A DNA stretch of 64,000 nucleotides from Acidobacteria bacterium 28-1 (lineage in GTDB: Bacteria > Acidobacteriota > Blastocatellia > Pyrinomonadales > Pyrinomonadaceae). Positions 1-9,449 of this stretch are shown here, in pieces. Numbering within the stretch: the stretch's first letter is position 1; each line of letters starts with the position of its first letter. The position numbers and the translations under genes were made by a program. The stretch is from the NCBI GenBank assembly GCA_002050365.1, contig MWYZ01000071.1, positions 21,912 through 85,911 of the forward strand. Reading direction: 5' to 3'. The notes under the pieces are model-generated. The model saw only the letters and a program-made list of their open reading frames with translations, searched no databases and was not told the origin of the DNA.

Positions 1-2035
1 AAACGAGCGATTGATTTAATGCGCGAATAACCGCAGGTGAGTCTAACACGACTTCTTTTCCAAACATTTTTTCGCGCAAAAGCTGTTCAATCTTTGGCGC
101 AAGCGTCGAAAAATGCGCCGGAAGTTTCAAACTAGATGAAATTACTTGAGAATAAAAAGCGATTATTTCGCCGGAAGTTTGCGCTTGCGGCATATTGTAT
201 TGACGCTCGATTATTACTTCGTTTGAAATAACATCACGTCCTTCATAAGTGAAAGAATCAACAACTTTGGAATTAGTATCGAGTGAAAGCGGAACTCTTA
301 ACATAATCTTACCGATGTCTAAGTTTTCAATTATCTGGCGAATCTCTTTTATTCTTTCGATGCGCGGCGTTAAAACAGGAATTGCAATATCAAAATCTTC
401 AATCCTTTCTTGAACGACTTCAATCGTTTGAATTTTAAGACGTGATTTTTTGTTGCCGTAATCGAATGAATCAAGCGTTATTCCTTCTTGCTTTTCCAAA
501 TCTTCGACAATCTGCATAAAGTTTGAATTACCGATAATATCAACATTCTCTTTGTAATCGCCAAAACCGCGAAACATCTTTCGCAAGCCGCGTCCAATAG
601 CTTGTTCAGGTAAAATATTCGCCCGTGAACTATACGCCCGCAAACCGGCAACAACAGTTACATTATTGACATCCCAACCTTCACGCAGCATCAAAACCGA
701 AACGACGCAGTTAATCGGGCTGTTTTCGTTGTCAATTTCGCGTGCAGCGACACGCGCCACTTCCAAATCCTTTTCAGAGATTTCACCGTTTTTCTTGGTA
801 TGAATAACAAGCAATTGTTTATCGGTAAAATAAGCTGGATATTTTGTCCGAAGCCAAAGCGCGATGTCGTCGGCTTCTTTCGTATCACCGAGCATAAAAA
901 ACAAAATTGGCTTTTTCTTCAAATTCTTTAGTTGTTCGACATATTCAAGCCAGCGTTCAACCGCCGCGACCAAATACGCTTCAAAGCGGATAGACGCTTT
1001 ATCGCTGTGAACTTCCGTGATGCCGTGCGGAATGCCTTTGAGCGGACGTTTGACGATGTTATCAATAATCGCTTGTTTGAGCGGATAATCGTAAATTGTC
1101 CACGAAAAAAGCGTTCCGTCGGGTTGGCGCGGCGTGGCGGAAAAATCAAGCTGTGCCGACAAACCGCATTCACCGAGTTTTTCGTGTAGATTGATAATCG
1201 TTTGATTCCAAACAACGGCATCATCGTTTGTGTGATGCGCTTCATCGTTTATCACCATACAATTTCCGCGTCGGCAAATCCTTTCTAAAAACTTTTCCAT
1301 CGGTTGCAGATTCGGCGGCGGCACATTTCCGAGTAAATCTTCAACCGGATTCCTTGCCGTTGCTTCTTCTTCACGCTCGTAGAGTTGCTGAATGTTTGTG
1401 AGATACAGACTGCCTTCGCTCTGTGTTCGTTCGCCGTCGCCGCGAATATAAACGTCAAAATCCCAATTGATTCTAAAATCCGGCGGAATAATCGGATCGG
1501 TTTGGAAGACACGCCCGTTTTCAAAATCAAGTTTCAGACGTTCCAAAACGATGATATTCGGCGCGATCAGCAAAAAAGTGTTGGCATAATCCTTCCCTTC
1601 ACCAAAAGCGGCATTAAAGTATTGCCACGCCATTGCTAAAGCCATCACCTTTGTTTTCCCGCTGCCGGTTGCCATTTTCACGGCAAAGCGGGCAAAGTCA
1701 TCATCGGCGGGAAACTGCAAAAATTGACCTTTCGCATATTCGTAAAGTAAATCTTTGCGGTTGCGAATTTTCTTAACTTCAAAAAGATAAACAAGCGTTT
1801 CGACGGCTTCGCGCTGTGCGTCGTAATACTTGAAAACTTGACCGTCTGCCGAACGATGTTCATTCTTGAACCAAAAATCGAACAGGCGTTTTGTTGTTTT
1901 CGTGATGCCGGGAAAACCTTGCTTGCGCCATTCTTTAACTTCTCTATCTATTGCCGGAACGCAAATTCCGGTGCGTCCTTCGCGTCCGATCTCGAGAAGC
2001 GGTGTTTGTGCAGATGTGTTTGTTCTACGAGGCAT
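1..2035 (-). CDS. Type III-like restriction enzyme, Res/DEAH helicase subunit (partial)
   Basis: Restriction subunit of a type III-like restriction-modification system, an ATP-driven superfamily 2 translocase acting on DNA. About 678 residues are inside the window from ATG 2035; the 3' end runs off the window start. Visible motifs: Walker A ATGSGKT near residue 122, DEAH box NDEAHH near 263-268, motif III FSATPRQ near 298-304 and motif VI QAIGRGLRK near 478. The C-terminal nuclease domain of the family would lie outside, so its presence cannot be judged. The start follows the stop of the methyltransferase gene by 6 nt, so the two are cotranscribed. A stand-alone helicase is less likely given this partner. 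Confidence 0.9.
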   Translation of the reverse strand, partial: MPRRTNTSAQTPLLEIGREGRTGICVPAIDREVKEWRKQGFPGITKTTKRLFDFWFKNEHRSADGQVFKYYDAQREAVETLVYLFEVKKIRNRKDLLYEYAKGQFLQFPADDDFARFAVKMATGSGKTKVMALAMAWQYFNAAFGEGKDYANTFLLIAPNIIVLERLKLDFENGRVFQTDPIIPPDFRINWDFDVYIRGDGERTQSEGSLYLTNIQQLYEREEEATARNPVEDLLGNVPPPNLQPMEKFLERICRRGNCMVINDEAHHTNDDAVVWNQTIINLHEKLGECGLSAQLDFSATPRQPDGTLFSWTIYDYPLKQAIIDNIVKRPLKGIPHGITEVHSDKASIRFEAYLVAAVERWLEYVEQLKNLKKKPILFFMLGDTKEADDIALWLRTKYPAYFTDKQLLVIHTKKNGEISEKDLEVARVAAREIDNENSPINCVVSVLMLREGWDVNNVTVVAGLRAYSSRANILPEQAIGRGLRKMFRGFGDYKENVDIIGNSNFMQIVEDLEKQEGITLDSFDYGNKKSRLKIQTIEVVQERIEDFDIAIPVLTPRIERIKEIRQIIENLDIGKIMLRVPLSLDTNSKVVDSFTYEGRDVISNEVIIERQYNMPQAQTSGEIIAFYSQVISSSLKLPAHFSTLAPKIEQLLREKMFGKEVVLDSPAVIRALNQSLV

Positions 2036-2041
2036 AATCTT

Positions 2042-3919
2042 TTAATCCTTGATTTCAACTTGAAATGTCTTCGTCGTATCGTTTCCGAGAATGTCAATAA
2101 CTTTTACCTGCACCGAATAAACGCCCGGCGCGTCGTAAGCGTGTTTGCACGAAACATCTATTTTGCGGTCTTTGCGCGTGCGGTAAGATTGCCATTGATT
2201 GTGAAAAGTGTCGCCTTTGAAATCGAAATCAACCGCCCAATAATCAATCCAAGATTTCCAATCTTTTATCTTTTCCCGAATGTCTTGCGGGACGTAATCG
2301 AGCGGCGCGATAAAGTTGGTTAAATCAATCTGCAATTCGCGCCTTTTGATTTTCGTTTCGGTAAATAACGCGGCAAGCTCGAAAAATTGAATGTCGCCTT
2401 GTTCGACGGCTTTCTTTTCCAAAACTTCACGCGGAATCAAAACGAACCGCACATCAACGCCCGCTTCTTTAGCTTGCTGTCTGGCTGTTTCGTTTATGTC
2501 GAGCGCAAATTCCCAACCGAGAATATCAATGCCCGTGCTTTGAGCGATTGCCAGATTCTTTTTCCATTCGAGAATAATCGCTTTGACATCGCCCAAAGTT
2601 ACCGGCGAATCAACCGCGCCGACGTGAACGACGCGCCCGTTTTTAACGCCGTGTAGCCACGCGAAACCGTTTAGTTTTTCGGCATTGTAAAGTTCGAGAA
2701 TAAATTTGTTGTAAGCGTCAATGCGCTGTTCCGAGTTTGCGCCGAACTCGTCTTTCTGCCACGCCTGCCGCTCGTATTTGCCGAGATTCTGCACGACAAA
2801 CGGTTTGACATTCGGAATTGACAACAGCCGTTTCCGCGCCGTGTGAATCGCAAAACGCCCCAAATCGCAGGTTATCCAACGCCGTCCGAGTTTTTCGGCA
2901 ACGGCGGCGGTTGTTCCCGAACCGCAGAAACAATCTAAAATCAAATCGTTTTCGTTTGACGACGCTTTGATAATCCTCTCAAGAAATTCCGTTGGCTTTT
3001 GTGTTGCATAATTAGTATTTTCAGTAGCCATTGGATTAACAAAATTGATGTCAGTCCATACATCATCAATGACAATTCCTTTAGTTTCATTTAAATAACG
3101 TTTATATCCATAGTTTGCGCCTGCCGTTTTAGGAATAACAATTCTATTTTCGGCTTGAAGTTTCTCAAAAGTTGCTTGTGAATATGTGCTTAGATTATCA
3201 ATTCTGTATAATCCTCTACCATTTTTATCATCGTGTTTAAACCGTTGTAAATACTCAGTTGTATATTCTTTAAATTGTCTTTGATAGTTGTATTTTGAAG
3301 TTTTTGAATAAAAGAATAAAGTATCGTGGTTTGAAGGAAACTTATTAGAAATTGCTTTGCTACTTCCCGTGCTTGAACTGCGTCTCCAAATGATTTCTGA
3401 AAGAAAATTATCAATCCCAAAAACTTCATCCAAAACCGCTTTCGCATAATGTCCGACGTGCCAATCGAGATGAACATAAATGCTTCCGTCTTCGGCAAGC
3501 AGTTCACGAAGCAGAATTGCCGTTTCATAAAACCATTGCAGATACGAATCCAAACCTTTGCCCCAAGTGTCGCGGTAAGCCTTTTGTTCGATGATGCTCG
3601 GCTCTTTGGTAAATTGCGTGCCTTCGACTTCGACTTGAAACGAGAAATTCGCGTCCGTATTAAACGGCGGGTCAATGTAAATCAAATTCACCTTTCCGGC
3701 AAATTCCGGCAGCAGCGACGGCAAAACATATCGTTTATCGCCCCAAATCAAACGGTTGCGCCATTCGGCTTGGCTCGCAGCAGCAAACATATTTCTCTGC
3801 CGTTCCTGCACACTCTCATTAACGGTTTCCACCGTCTGAAAAGGCAAAGCGATTTTCAGCGGCGATTTGCGCCGCCCGTCCGCATCATATTTACCATCCC
3901 AAGTTAATTCAACAGGCAT
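2042..3919 (-). CDS. Site-specific DNA methyltransferase, type III Mod-like
   Basis: Amino-methyltransferase (probably N6-adenine) that would protect the recognition site of the downstream restriction subunit. 625 aa from ATG 3919, chosen over a longer frame to 4075 because AGGAAA precedes it at normal spacing. Catalytic motif IV DPPF is near residue 83 (IYIDPPFNTDA) and the SAM-binding motif FCGSGTT near 331; catalytic before SAM motif is the beta-class order typical of Mod subunits. The region from about 390 on is not recognised; the recognition domain of Mod proteins normally sits between the two motifs. The res gene begins 6 nt downstream. The pair lies beside an integrase/PrimPol operon, suggesting mobile defence cargo. 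Confidence 0.9.
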   Translation of the reverse strand: MPVELTWDGKYDADGRRKSPLKIALPFQTVETVNESVQERQRNMFAAASQAEWRNRLIWGDKRYVLPSLLPEFAGKVNLIYIDPPFNTDANFSFQVEVEGTQFTKEPSIIEQKAYRDTWGKGLDSYLQWFYETAILLRELLAEDGSIYVHLDWHVGHYAKAVLDEVFGIDNFLSEIIWRRSSSTGSSKAISNKFPSNHDTLFFYSKTSKYNYQRQFKEYTTEYLQRFKHDDKNGRGLYRIDNLSTYSQATFEKLQAENRIVIPKTAGANYGYKRYLNETKGIVIDDVWTDINFVNPMATENTNYATQKPTEFLERIIKASSNENDLILDCFCGSGTTAAVAEKLGRRWITCDLGRFAIHTARKRLLSIPNVKPFVVQNLGKYERQAWQKDEFGANSEQRIDAYNKFILELYNAEKLNGFAWLHGVKNGRVVHVGAVDSPVTLGDVKAIILEWKKNLAIAQSTGIDILGWEFALDINETARQQAKEAGVDVRFVLIPREVLEKKAVEQGDIQFFELAALFTETKIKRRELQIDLTNFIAPLDYVPQDIREKIKDWKSWIDYWAVDFDFKGDTFHNQWQSYRTRKDRKIDVSCKHAYDAPGVYSVQVKVIDILGNDTTKTFQVEIKD

Positions 3920-4108
3920 AGAAGTTTCCTTTTTTGAAGATGATTTTTCAGATAAAAAGCGAAGTCTGTTTTTAAGTTTTATAAAGTGATTTTGAGTAGC
4001 AACCAAGATTAACACGGCGCAAACCGTCAGACAAGAAACGGCAAAATCATCGCACACCGACAGCAACCAAAGCAAATTTGCGGAAAGTTTAGTTTCTTAT
4101 TACAATCC

Positions 4109-4148
4109 AAGAAAAGAAAAGCCCTTAGTTCTTGAACAACTAAAGGCT
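4109..4148 (-). terminator. Rho-independent terminator, minus strand
   Basis: An 11-bp stem (4120-4130 with 4138-4148, one G-U pair) with a 7-nt loop, followed on the minus strand by TTTCTTTTCTT. It would end transcripts coming from the element's minus-strand operon before the mod gene, which then needs its own promoter in about 3920-4108. Confidence 0.75.
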
Positions 4149-4587
4149 TCGATATTTGAAAACTGAATATGCTGTTTTGTTTTCAGGCAAAAGCAGTCTA
4201 TCAAAGTATTGATTTCCTTCGCAAGTTTCCTGTATCTAAAAACGTATCTGTTACTTGCTATTACAGAGTGTTTTCGAGTGACAATATACTTTGAGAAAGT
4301 CAACAGATAACACTCTATAACACTAGGTAAATACAAGTAAAATAAAGCGTTTATGCACTATCAAACATTAATTGATCCAAAACGCAGATGTTATGAGCTA
4401 AGATTTTGCATAAAGCCTCGCTAATCTGTGCCGTTCTCGTTTTGCTTCTCAACTTACCACAACTAGAATAAAGTCCAGCGAATAAAAGTTATTGTTTCCG
4501 TCTCGTGCCCAATGACTTGTTGGATTAGGTGTCGGCGTTAACAAGGTAGCCGACAAGTTGAAAATGTTTCAGAGCGAGGTAAAGACT
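4149..4587. other. AT-rich intergenic region with inverted repeats
   Basis: No convincing gene. Two inverted repeats are visible: AGAGTGTT/AACACTCT (4265-4272 and 4309-4316), and TGTCGGC/GCCGACA (about 4532-4556) shortly upstream of the small plus-strand gene, where it could be an operator or leader hairpin. No tRNA or clear attachment site was found. Confidence 0.4.
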
Positions 4588-4857
4588 ATGCAACAAAACT
4601 CAGAGAAAGAGAAAGCAATCAAGAGCGTGGAAAATCTGATGGAGGACTTAAACCCGACGGAGAGGCTAGTCTTTATGCACTGTTACGCAACGCATCTGAA
4701 GTTCGGGTCGGGCAAGAGAGCCGACGAGTTAGTGAACAAGGTAGGCTTCGAGGAAGCGGCAAAACTCTCGACAGACGAGTTTCTCAAACGAGTGGAAGCG
4801 GAAACCTCGCGCACCCCAACCCAACATCAGAAACTGGAATTCAACACGGACGTTTAG
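4588..4857 (+). CDS. Small hypothetical protein, 89 aa
   Basis: Not recognised. The only plus-strand gene inside the element. Start ATG 4588 is preferred over TTG 4558 or ATG 4564 because GCGAGG lies about 8 nt upstream. The product is soluble, Glu/Lys-rich and predicted helical, with a central Cys-Tyr-Ala-Thr-His stretch and no membrane segment. It is convergent with the minus-strand operon whose last gene ends at 4914. It may be a small regulator of the element or chance; coding potential is only moderate. Confidence 0.45.
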   Translation: MQQNSEKEKAIKSVENLMEDLNPTERLVFMHCYATHLKFGSGKRADELVNKVGFEEAAKLSTDEFLKRVEAETSRTPTQHQKLEFNTDV

Positions 4858-4913
4858 GCACACTCTCCCTAGAAGAATTAAGCCGCAGCGGTTAAATTGG
4901 TTTTGATTTCCAG

Positions 4914-5312
4914 CTATTCCTTCGCCATCAAAAACGCTTTCAAACTGCGCGAATCGTTCGTCTTTTCAAGTTCATATTCTGCAACCCGCTCTTGCAGGCG
5001 TTCGATTTCCGACTTGAAAAATGTTTGACCGTCCGTGAGTGAGTCATCACGGCTTGCACGAAGTTCTGCGATAAGAACGACTTTCAACCCAAACGCGCAA
5101 AGATAATCTTTGTCGCGCCTCAGTCCGAGCGATTGTCTGACTTCGCCCGTCTGCGCGTCGAAGAAATAATATGTTGAAGTCGAATCGTAAGCCGTGCCGT
5201 CGGCGGTCATAATCTCTGCCGGTTCGACGTGCGCGTGTTTCGGATTGGCACGAATACCGGCGCGAGTCTTTCGGTCGAGTTCATAGTTTTGGTTAAATGT
5301 TTTCGTGTTCAT
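4914..5312 (-). CDS. Hypothetical protein of the integrative element, 132 aa
   Basis: Not recognised. Start ATG 5312 (MNTKTF) is chosen because longer starts overlap the upstream gene; it lies 10 nt after that gene's stop (5323), so translation is probably coupled. The central part reads AEIMTADGTAYDSTSTYYF, compatible with a small beta-rich domain, and the C-terminus is charged and probably coiled-coil (EIERLQERVAEYELEK). Last gene of the minus-strand operon starting at the integrase. Confidence 0.6.
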   Translation of the reverse strand: MNTKTFNQNYELDRKTRAGIRANPKHAHVEPAEIMTADGTAYDSTSTYYFFDAQTGEVRQSLGLRRDKDYLCAFGLKVVLIAELRASRDDSLTDGQTFFKSEIERLQERVAEYELEKTNDSRSLKAFLMAKE

Positions 5313-5322
5313 AAATTTAATT

Positions 5323-5634
5323 TCATTGAAATTCCGCTCCAACTGCCTTTGCAAAATGTTTCAATACATTCCCGAATCTCGTATTAGCCGTTTCGAGTTC
5401 TTCCTGCAAATTCGAGTTGTGAAATTCCTGTAGCTGCGGCAAATGGTCAAAGGCAGACGTGCGGGCAAAATAAGCCTTGCGCCAAGTCGCTACTTTACGC
5501 TGTGCGGAAAGAACGGCTTTATCGGCAACCGGTTTATTCAGTTCGCCAGACTTCATTTGCCGTGCTAAAACCAATGCTGATTTGTTTAATTCGTTAATGG
5601 CGGTGACTGCCTTTTCTGTAATTGTTTCTCTCAT
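5323..5634 (-). CDS. Hypothetical helical protein of the integrative element, 103 aa
   Basis: Not recognised. Two ATGs (5640 and 5634) follow AAAGGAG; the second has the better 8-nt spacing. Lys/Ala-rich and predicted all-helical, without Cys motifs or membrane segments. It lies 13 nt downstream of the 217-aa gene and 10 nt upstream of the next, inside the element's operon. Confidence 0.6.
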   Translation of the reverse strand: MRETITEKAVTAINELNKSALVLARQMKSGELNKPVADKAVLSAQRKVATWRKAYFARTSAFDHLPQLQEFHNSNLQEELETANTRFGNVLKHFAKAVGAEFQ

Positions 5635-5647
5635 TCTCATTTCTCCT

Positions 5648-6301
5648 TTAATTTATAAAAGTTGATGCCGGGTCCGACATCTCATCAAGTAAATCCGCAA
5701 ACCATTTGCGCGTGGTAGATTTCACGGCTTCAAAATAAATCTCGTATCGAGTTTTGCCAGTTATTCGCAGTGGTGTATTTAGACATTCACGCTCCGTAAT
5801 CTCAAAAGCAAAATCTTCAAATCTTTCCGGGGAATGATTGAATAAATGCTTCATCAAAAGCGATTGCTGCAACTGGCAGAGAATCGCCGCGCCGTTAAGT
5901 TTGAGAAATTCTCTGTCGGAGCGCTTTAAGATTCGCGCTCCGTCAATCGTTTGAAAATCGTCGGCGGAAACATCAAACGTAATGCCGTCGGCAATAAATC
6001 CATTTAAGATTTTGTGAAATGTGTCGGCTTCAAACTGTGCCAACTCATCATTGTTTTTGAAAGAATGTCTAAACTGACCACTGCGAATAACTGCGGAAAC
6101 TAACTTTGTTTGTTTTTCGGCTTCGCTTGAATTTGTTAGATTTTCGGGGAAATGTCTTAATTCATCACTGCGAATAACTGCGGAAACTAAACTTTCGGGA
6201 GTTTCCGCAGTTATTCGCAGTTGTGTTTCTAGACATTCTCCCGAAAAAACATTTTCTTCGGGTTTGGTTAATACTGATTTCAAGCGGTTATTCCATTTCA
6301 T
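5648..6301 (-). CDS. Hypothetical protein with internal repeat insertions, 217 aa
   Basis: Not recognised. Start ATG 6301 has GGAG about 8 nt upstream and overlaps the PrimPol 3' end by 14 nt, so the two are coupled. The gene carries four copies of a roughly 40-bp repeat, two per orientation. Those in the coding sense translate to ECLxTxLRIT (twice) and those in antisense to LVSAVIRSxxxRH (twice), so the repeat is open in both directions. Position after the replication gene suggests an accessory replication role; that is inference. Confidence 0.6.
   Translation of the reverse strand: MKWNNRLKSVLTKPEENVFSGECLETQLRITAETPESLVSAVIRSDELRHFPENLTNSSEAEKQTKLVSAVIRSGQFRHSFKNNDELAQFEADTFHKILNGFIADGITFDVSADDFQTIDGARILKRSDREFLKLNGAAILCQLQQSLLMKHLFNHSPERFEDFAFEITERECLNTPLRITGKTRYEIYFEAVKSTTRKWFADLLDEMSDPASTFIN
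5758..6241. repeat. Four-copy interspersed repeat in both orientations
   Basis: Copies at 6063-6105 and 6150-6192 (plus sense) and at 6200-6241 and 5758-5793 (minus sense). Shared core CTGCGAATAACTGCGGAAAC, itself two similar decamers, preceded by AATGTCT about 10-12 nt away. Copies 2 and 3 form a perfect 21-bp inverted repeat (6168-6188 and 6200-6220) with an 11-nt loop. They resemble iterons or a small mobile palindrome inside a coding gene. Confidence 0.8.
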
Positions 6302-8795
6302 CTTTTTTCTCCGTTTCCAATGAATGATGAAATGAATATTTAACGGTCGGTCTGCCGGGTTCGCCGCTTGTCGGTAGTTCCAGCAAATAGCCGTAGTCAA
6401 TTAACAAAAAGATAACGTCTTTTATCGTGTCAGGCGTTTTCAGCCCGGACCACTGCTTACGTTTGATTTCGTAAGCTGTAAAACCTTGTTCAAGTTCACC
6501 TTTTTTGATTTTGCCGATTAGGATTTGAGCCAAAGAAAAGATTTGATTTTCTCCGAGCGCGAACACGCGCCGGGCGTGCGTGGTTAAAACTTCAGTGTAA
6601 GCAATCGCTCGCAAAGTGGTTTCGAGTGTGATTTCATCCGGGAAATTGCCCGCGCCGATATTCTCAAGACAATGGAATATAAGCGCGATTGCAAAACAAC
6701 TTTTCGGTAGTTTGTAAAGATATGACGAAAACGGTTCGTCTTCAATTTGCAGAGTTTCGGCTTCGGCTTCAATGTCGCCGTTCCATTCGTCAACCGCCAC
6801 TTGTGCGTCCCGGCTGAATTTTACAATGTGAAAAACATCGCCGTTCGCGCCGATTACTTTCCCGTTAAAATCAAAGTCGGCAAGTGTTTTGCAGATTCTG
6901 TTAGCTGCGGCATAACCGTTCAGCATTTGGTCATAATCGGCTTTGGTTGGTTTTTCGCTACGCTTGGTTGTGTCAGGATAAGCAAACAAAAAACGCTGCG
7001 GCAAGCCGTCCGAATTGTCGAAGGAGTAGGCTTCTGAAATGTACCGTTGCAGCTTCGACGGTTGAATGCCGCCGATTATTGAAAGTGTGCCGGATGTGAT
7101 TTGAATTTCACCATTTCCAACTCTAGCCAGTTCGTAAGCAATCGCGCCTTTCCAAAGTTCAAGAATGAATGACCGGGCATTTAGGTCGTAATCGGCTTCA
7201 AGCGATTTAAACCAGCCGGTTAGTTCATCGCGGTTTTGTAATAAACCAATCGGATTTTCAGAAAGAAATTGTGCCATTTTTGGCGTGGTTATATCGTTAA
7301 TTTCGTATCGGCGCAATATCGGTTCTTTCGGTTTTGGCGAAAGTTTAAGTTTTGTTTTGTAATCTTCGATGGATTTACTGTCTTTTAGATGTGCATTTGT
7401 TTGCTTTTCGTGGAATCTTGCTTCAATGTCGTAATCCTTTCTTTTGTCCGAATACTCTTTTCGCGCCGCCGCTTGAAGTTCAAGAATCGGTTTTCGTGTT
7501 TCGTCTAATGCCGGTGTTTTTTTTGTTGACGGTAGACCGACACATCCGCCGTAAAGATTCGGCACGACAAACCAATCGGAGTGTCGCAAAGGTTTCACAC
7601 GCACACGCGAGCCGATAAGACTTCCAACCATAATGACAGCCGATAACGCGAGAAAATCAAACGGACAGCCGATTACCATTGAAGCCGGGCGCAACCAGCC
7701 GGTTAAAACTTTCGGCAAGCAGTCATCTTCAAGCGCGGCAACTGGTTTCAAAGTTAAATCGAGCGGGCGCGGTTCGCCTTCAAAAATTATTTCAGTCGGT
7801 TGCTGTGTGCTGTCGTCTTTGATTTTCCCGTTATGCCGTGAACCAAAGCCAGCCGCATAAAGAGCCTTGCTCGCGGCTGAATAATCGCCGCCGTGTTCAA
7901 GCTGTGTGTAAACTTGGACGGGATTAAAACCGCGCCCGGAATCAAATTCGGTTGACGTGCTGAAGACATAGAAAATTCTAATCCCGGTGTGAAAATTAGC
8001 CGAAGTAACGCTGTCGGTCGTCCCCGGTCGTTTGTAATGGAGCGATTCGCCGCGTTGGTAAATAAGTCTCCAACCGTGCTTTTCTAATAGTGATTGAACT
8101 TCCGCCCGCCCGTTGTAGTCATCAAAAGGCGAAAGCTCATTTACAAAAGTGCGACTTTCCGTTTTATCTTCTGCCTGTATTTTGACAGGCATCTGGTCAA
8201 AAGAGCGGGCGATTGTAAAAAGTGTGTTTCGTTCTTCAGCGGTTACAGTCGGAATGTTTTCAAAAGTGCCTTGCATCCATTCGTACCCAACTGTCGGTGC
8301 AACGACAAAATAACCGGCTTCGCCTCTGGTTTCAATCAAAACCTTTACCTTATCGCCGGCGGGTATTTCTTCGGCAGTTGCCGGACGCGAAGCTAATTTT
8401 TTGTTTCCTTGAATGGATTCGGTAGGTACGCGGACAAGAATATGAAATCCTTTGTTGACGGTTTTTGCGATGACAAGTTTTTGAAACAGTTCGGGCAAGT
8501 GTTCTTTTACAATCTCGGTAAAATCTTCCATTAGTGAACCTGTCAAGTCATATTTGCAATCAATGTCCAAAACTTCGATATTGCCCGAAACTTTTCCGGC
8601 TAATAAGGCGAGTCCGGTTGTTTCAGGCTTTGAGCCGTTAAACCATCGGCAGATTTCAATTTCATCTGGTTTATTCTTTTGATAATGCGCCCACGCGCCA
8701 ACGGTTGGGCGTTTGGCTTTATCAACAGGGAGCGTTGCAAACCCAGCGACACTATAATTAATCGCGGCGCGTTGCAGAATGTTTTGATTAGTCAT
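6288..8795 (-). CDS. Bifunctional primase/polymerase (PrimPol) with DUF3987 domain
   Basis: Replication protein of the integrative element, 835 aa. The N-terminal PrimPol-type domain (about 1-210) shows LPVDKAKRPTV, the metal-binding DxD in VLDIDCK (D77, D79) and a histidine strand GFHILVRVP near 115, as in archaeo-eukaryotic-type primases. The middle and C-terminus (about 360-820) match DUF3987, with a degenerate P-loop-like segment GLPSTKKTPALDE. Such proteins start replication of plasmids, satellites and integrative elements. ATGA overlap (8792-8795) with the upstream gene and 14-nt overlap with the downstream gene show one operon. Confidence 0.85.
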   Translation of the reverse strand: MTNQNILQRAAINYSVAGFATLPVDKAKRPTVGAWAHYQKNKPDEIEICRWFNGSKPETTGLALLAGKVSGNIEVLDIDCKYDLTGSLMEDFTEIVKEHLPELFQKLVIAKTVNKGFHILVRVPTESIQGNKKLASRPATAEEIPAGDKVKVLIETRGEAGYFVVAPTVGYEWMQGTFENIPTVTAEERNTLFTIARSFDQMPVKIQAEDKTESRTFVNELSPFDDYNGRAEVQSLLEKHGWRLIYQRGESLHYKRPGTTDSVTSANFHTGIRIFYVFSTSTEFDSGRGFNPVQVYTQLEHGGDYSAASKALYAAGFGSRHNGKIKDDSTQQPTEIIFEGEPRPLDLTLKPVAALEDDCLPKVLTGWLRPASMVIGCPFDFLALSAVIMVGSLIGSRVRVKPLRHSDWFVVPNLYGGCVGLPSTKKTPALDETRKPILELQAAARKEYSDKRKDYDIEARFHEKQTNAHLKDSKSIEDYKTKLKLSPKPKEPILRRYEINDITTPKMAQFLSENPIGLLQNRDELTGWFKSLEADYDLNARSFILELWKGAIAYELARVGNGEIQITSGTLSIIGGIQPSKLQRYISEAYSFDNSDGLPQRFLFAYPDTTKRSEKPTKADYDQMLNGYAAANRICKTLADFDFNGKVIGANGDVFHIVKFSRDAQVAVDEWNGDIEAEAETLQIEDEPFSSYLYKLPKSCFAIALIFHCLENIGAGNFPDEITLETTLRAIAYTEVLTTHARRVFALGENQIFSLAQILIGKIKKGELEQGFTAYEIKRKQWSGLKTPDTIKDVIFLLIDYGYLLELPTSGEPGRPTVKYSFHHSLETEKKDEME

Positions 8796-9106
8796 CGCTT
8801 CACCTCCGCCGCAAATCTTTCAAGCGTTTCGCGTCGTTTACGTTTATCGTGTTCGTCAGCCGCCGCATCAAGTCGTCCGTAAATCTTCACGCAGGCGGCG
8901 CAGGCGGAAAACATCACTTGCACTTTGTCGTCGGTGTCAATCGCCGCTTTGCCGCAGCCGACGCAGAAGACCGTGCGCTGCCGCCCAATTGCCGGAAGGC
9001 GTGAAAGTTTTGTCTGTTCGAGCAGTTGGCGCGTTGGTGATGCGGCGCGGGGAATAAGTCCCGCGCCGCCGTCAAAGTTTGGAAGTTGAATTTTTTGATC
9101 GTTCAT
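8792..9106 (-). CDS. Small Cys-rich protein, 104 aa
   Basis: Not recognised as a family. Four cysteines in a CVGC...CAAC arrangement (CxxC - 22 - CxxC) suggest a zinc ribbon; the C-terminus is charged and helical (KRKRRETLERFAAE). Start and stop overlap both neighbours by 4 nt (9103-9106 and 8792-8795), typical of tight translational coupling. Likely a DNA- or protein-binding accessory factor of the replication operon (inference). Confidence 0.6.
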   Translation of the reverse strand: MNDQKIQLPNFDGGAGLIPRAASPTRQLLEQTKLSRLPAIGRQRTVFCVGCGKAAIDTDDKVQVMFSACAACVKIYGRLDAAADEHDKRKRRETLERFAAEVKR

Positions 9107-9375
9107 ACCGTTGCACCCCGCCCTTGATTTTTAATTTCGCGTGCAATGTGAGGATGCTCGCGCATAATGAACTCGCAGCGTTGCTGACAATCCTGACAGA
9201 AGCCGCCCACAGCGAATTTCATATAATCGGAGTCGCATTTGACACATTGACCGAAAATTTTATTTTCCTTATAATTAAAAAAGCCTGAAGCCTTATTGGT
9301 TTGCCGCCAATAGTAAATTTTTGGTTTGAACTCGGAACGGTCGCCACCGCTTCCGAGTTTTTGATTTTTATTCAT
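9103..9375 (-). CDS. Small zinc-finger-like protein, 90 aa
   Basis: Not recognised as a family. A CVKC...FCQDC pair (CxxC and CxxC) suggests a single zinc finger in residues 44-70. The basic N-terminus (MNKNQKLGSGGDRSEFKPK) may contact nucleic acid. Stop overlaps the next gene by 4 nt. Small zinc-finger proteins are common between excisionase and replication genes in integrative elements. Confidence 0.6.
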   Translation of the reverse strand: MNKNQKLGSGGDRSEFKPKIYYWRQTNKASGFFNYKENKIFGQCVKCDSDYMKFAVGGFCQDCQQRCEFIMREHPHIAREIKNQGRGATV

Positions 9376-9449
9376 AATTCATTTTTTACCTCATAATTTT
9401 TTCAGGCACACGCCAGAGATTCACGGCACTTTATCGTGTCGCTACGGTT

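Noticed and set aside
20..50. GCGAATAACCGCAGG resembling the four-copy repeat core at 6 kb
   Set aside because: Only a short stretch matches, the flanking AATGTCT part is missing, and it lies in the helicase gene; probably chance.
4100..4336. 78-codon minus-strand ORF
   Set aside because: It reads through a clear terminator hairpin (4109-4148), has no ribosome site and no family resemblance.
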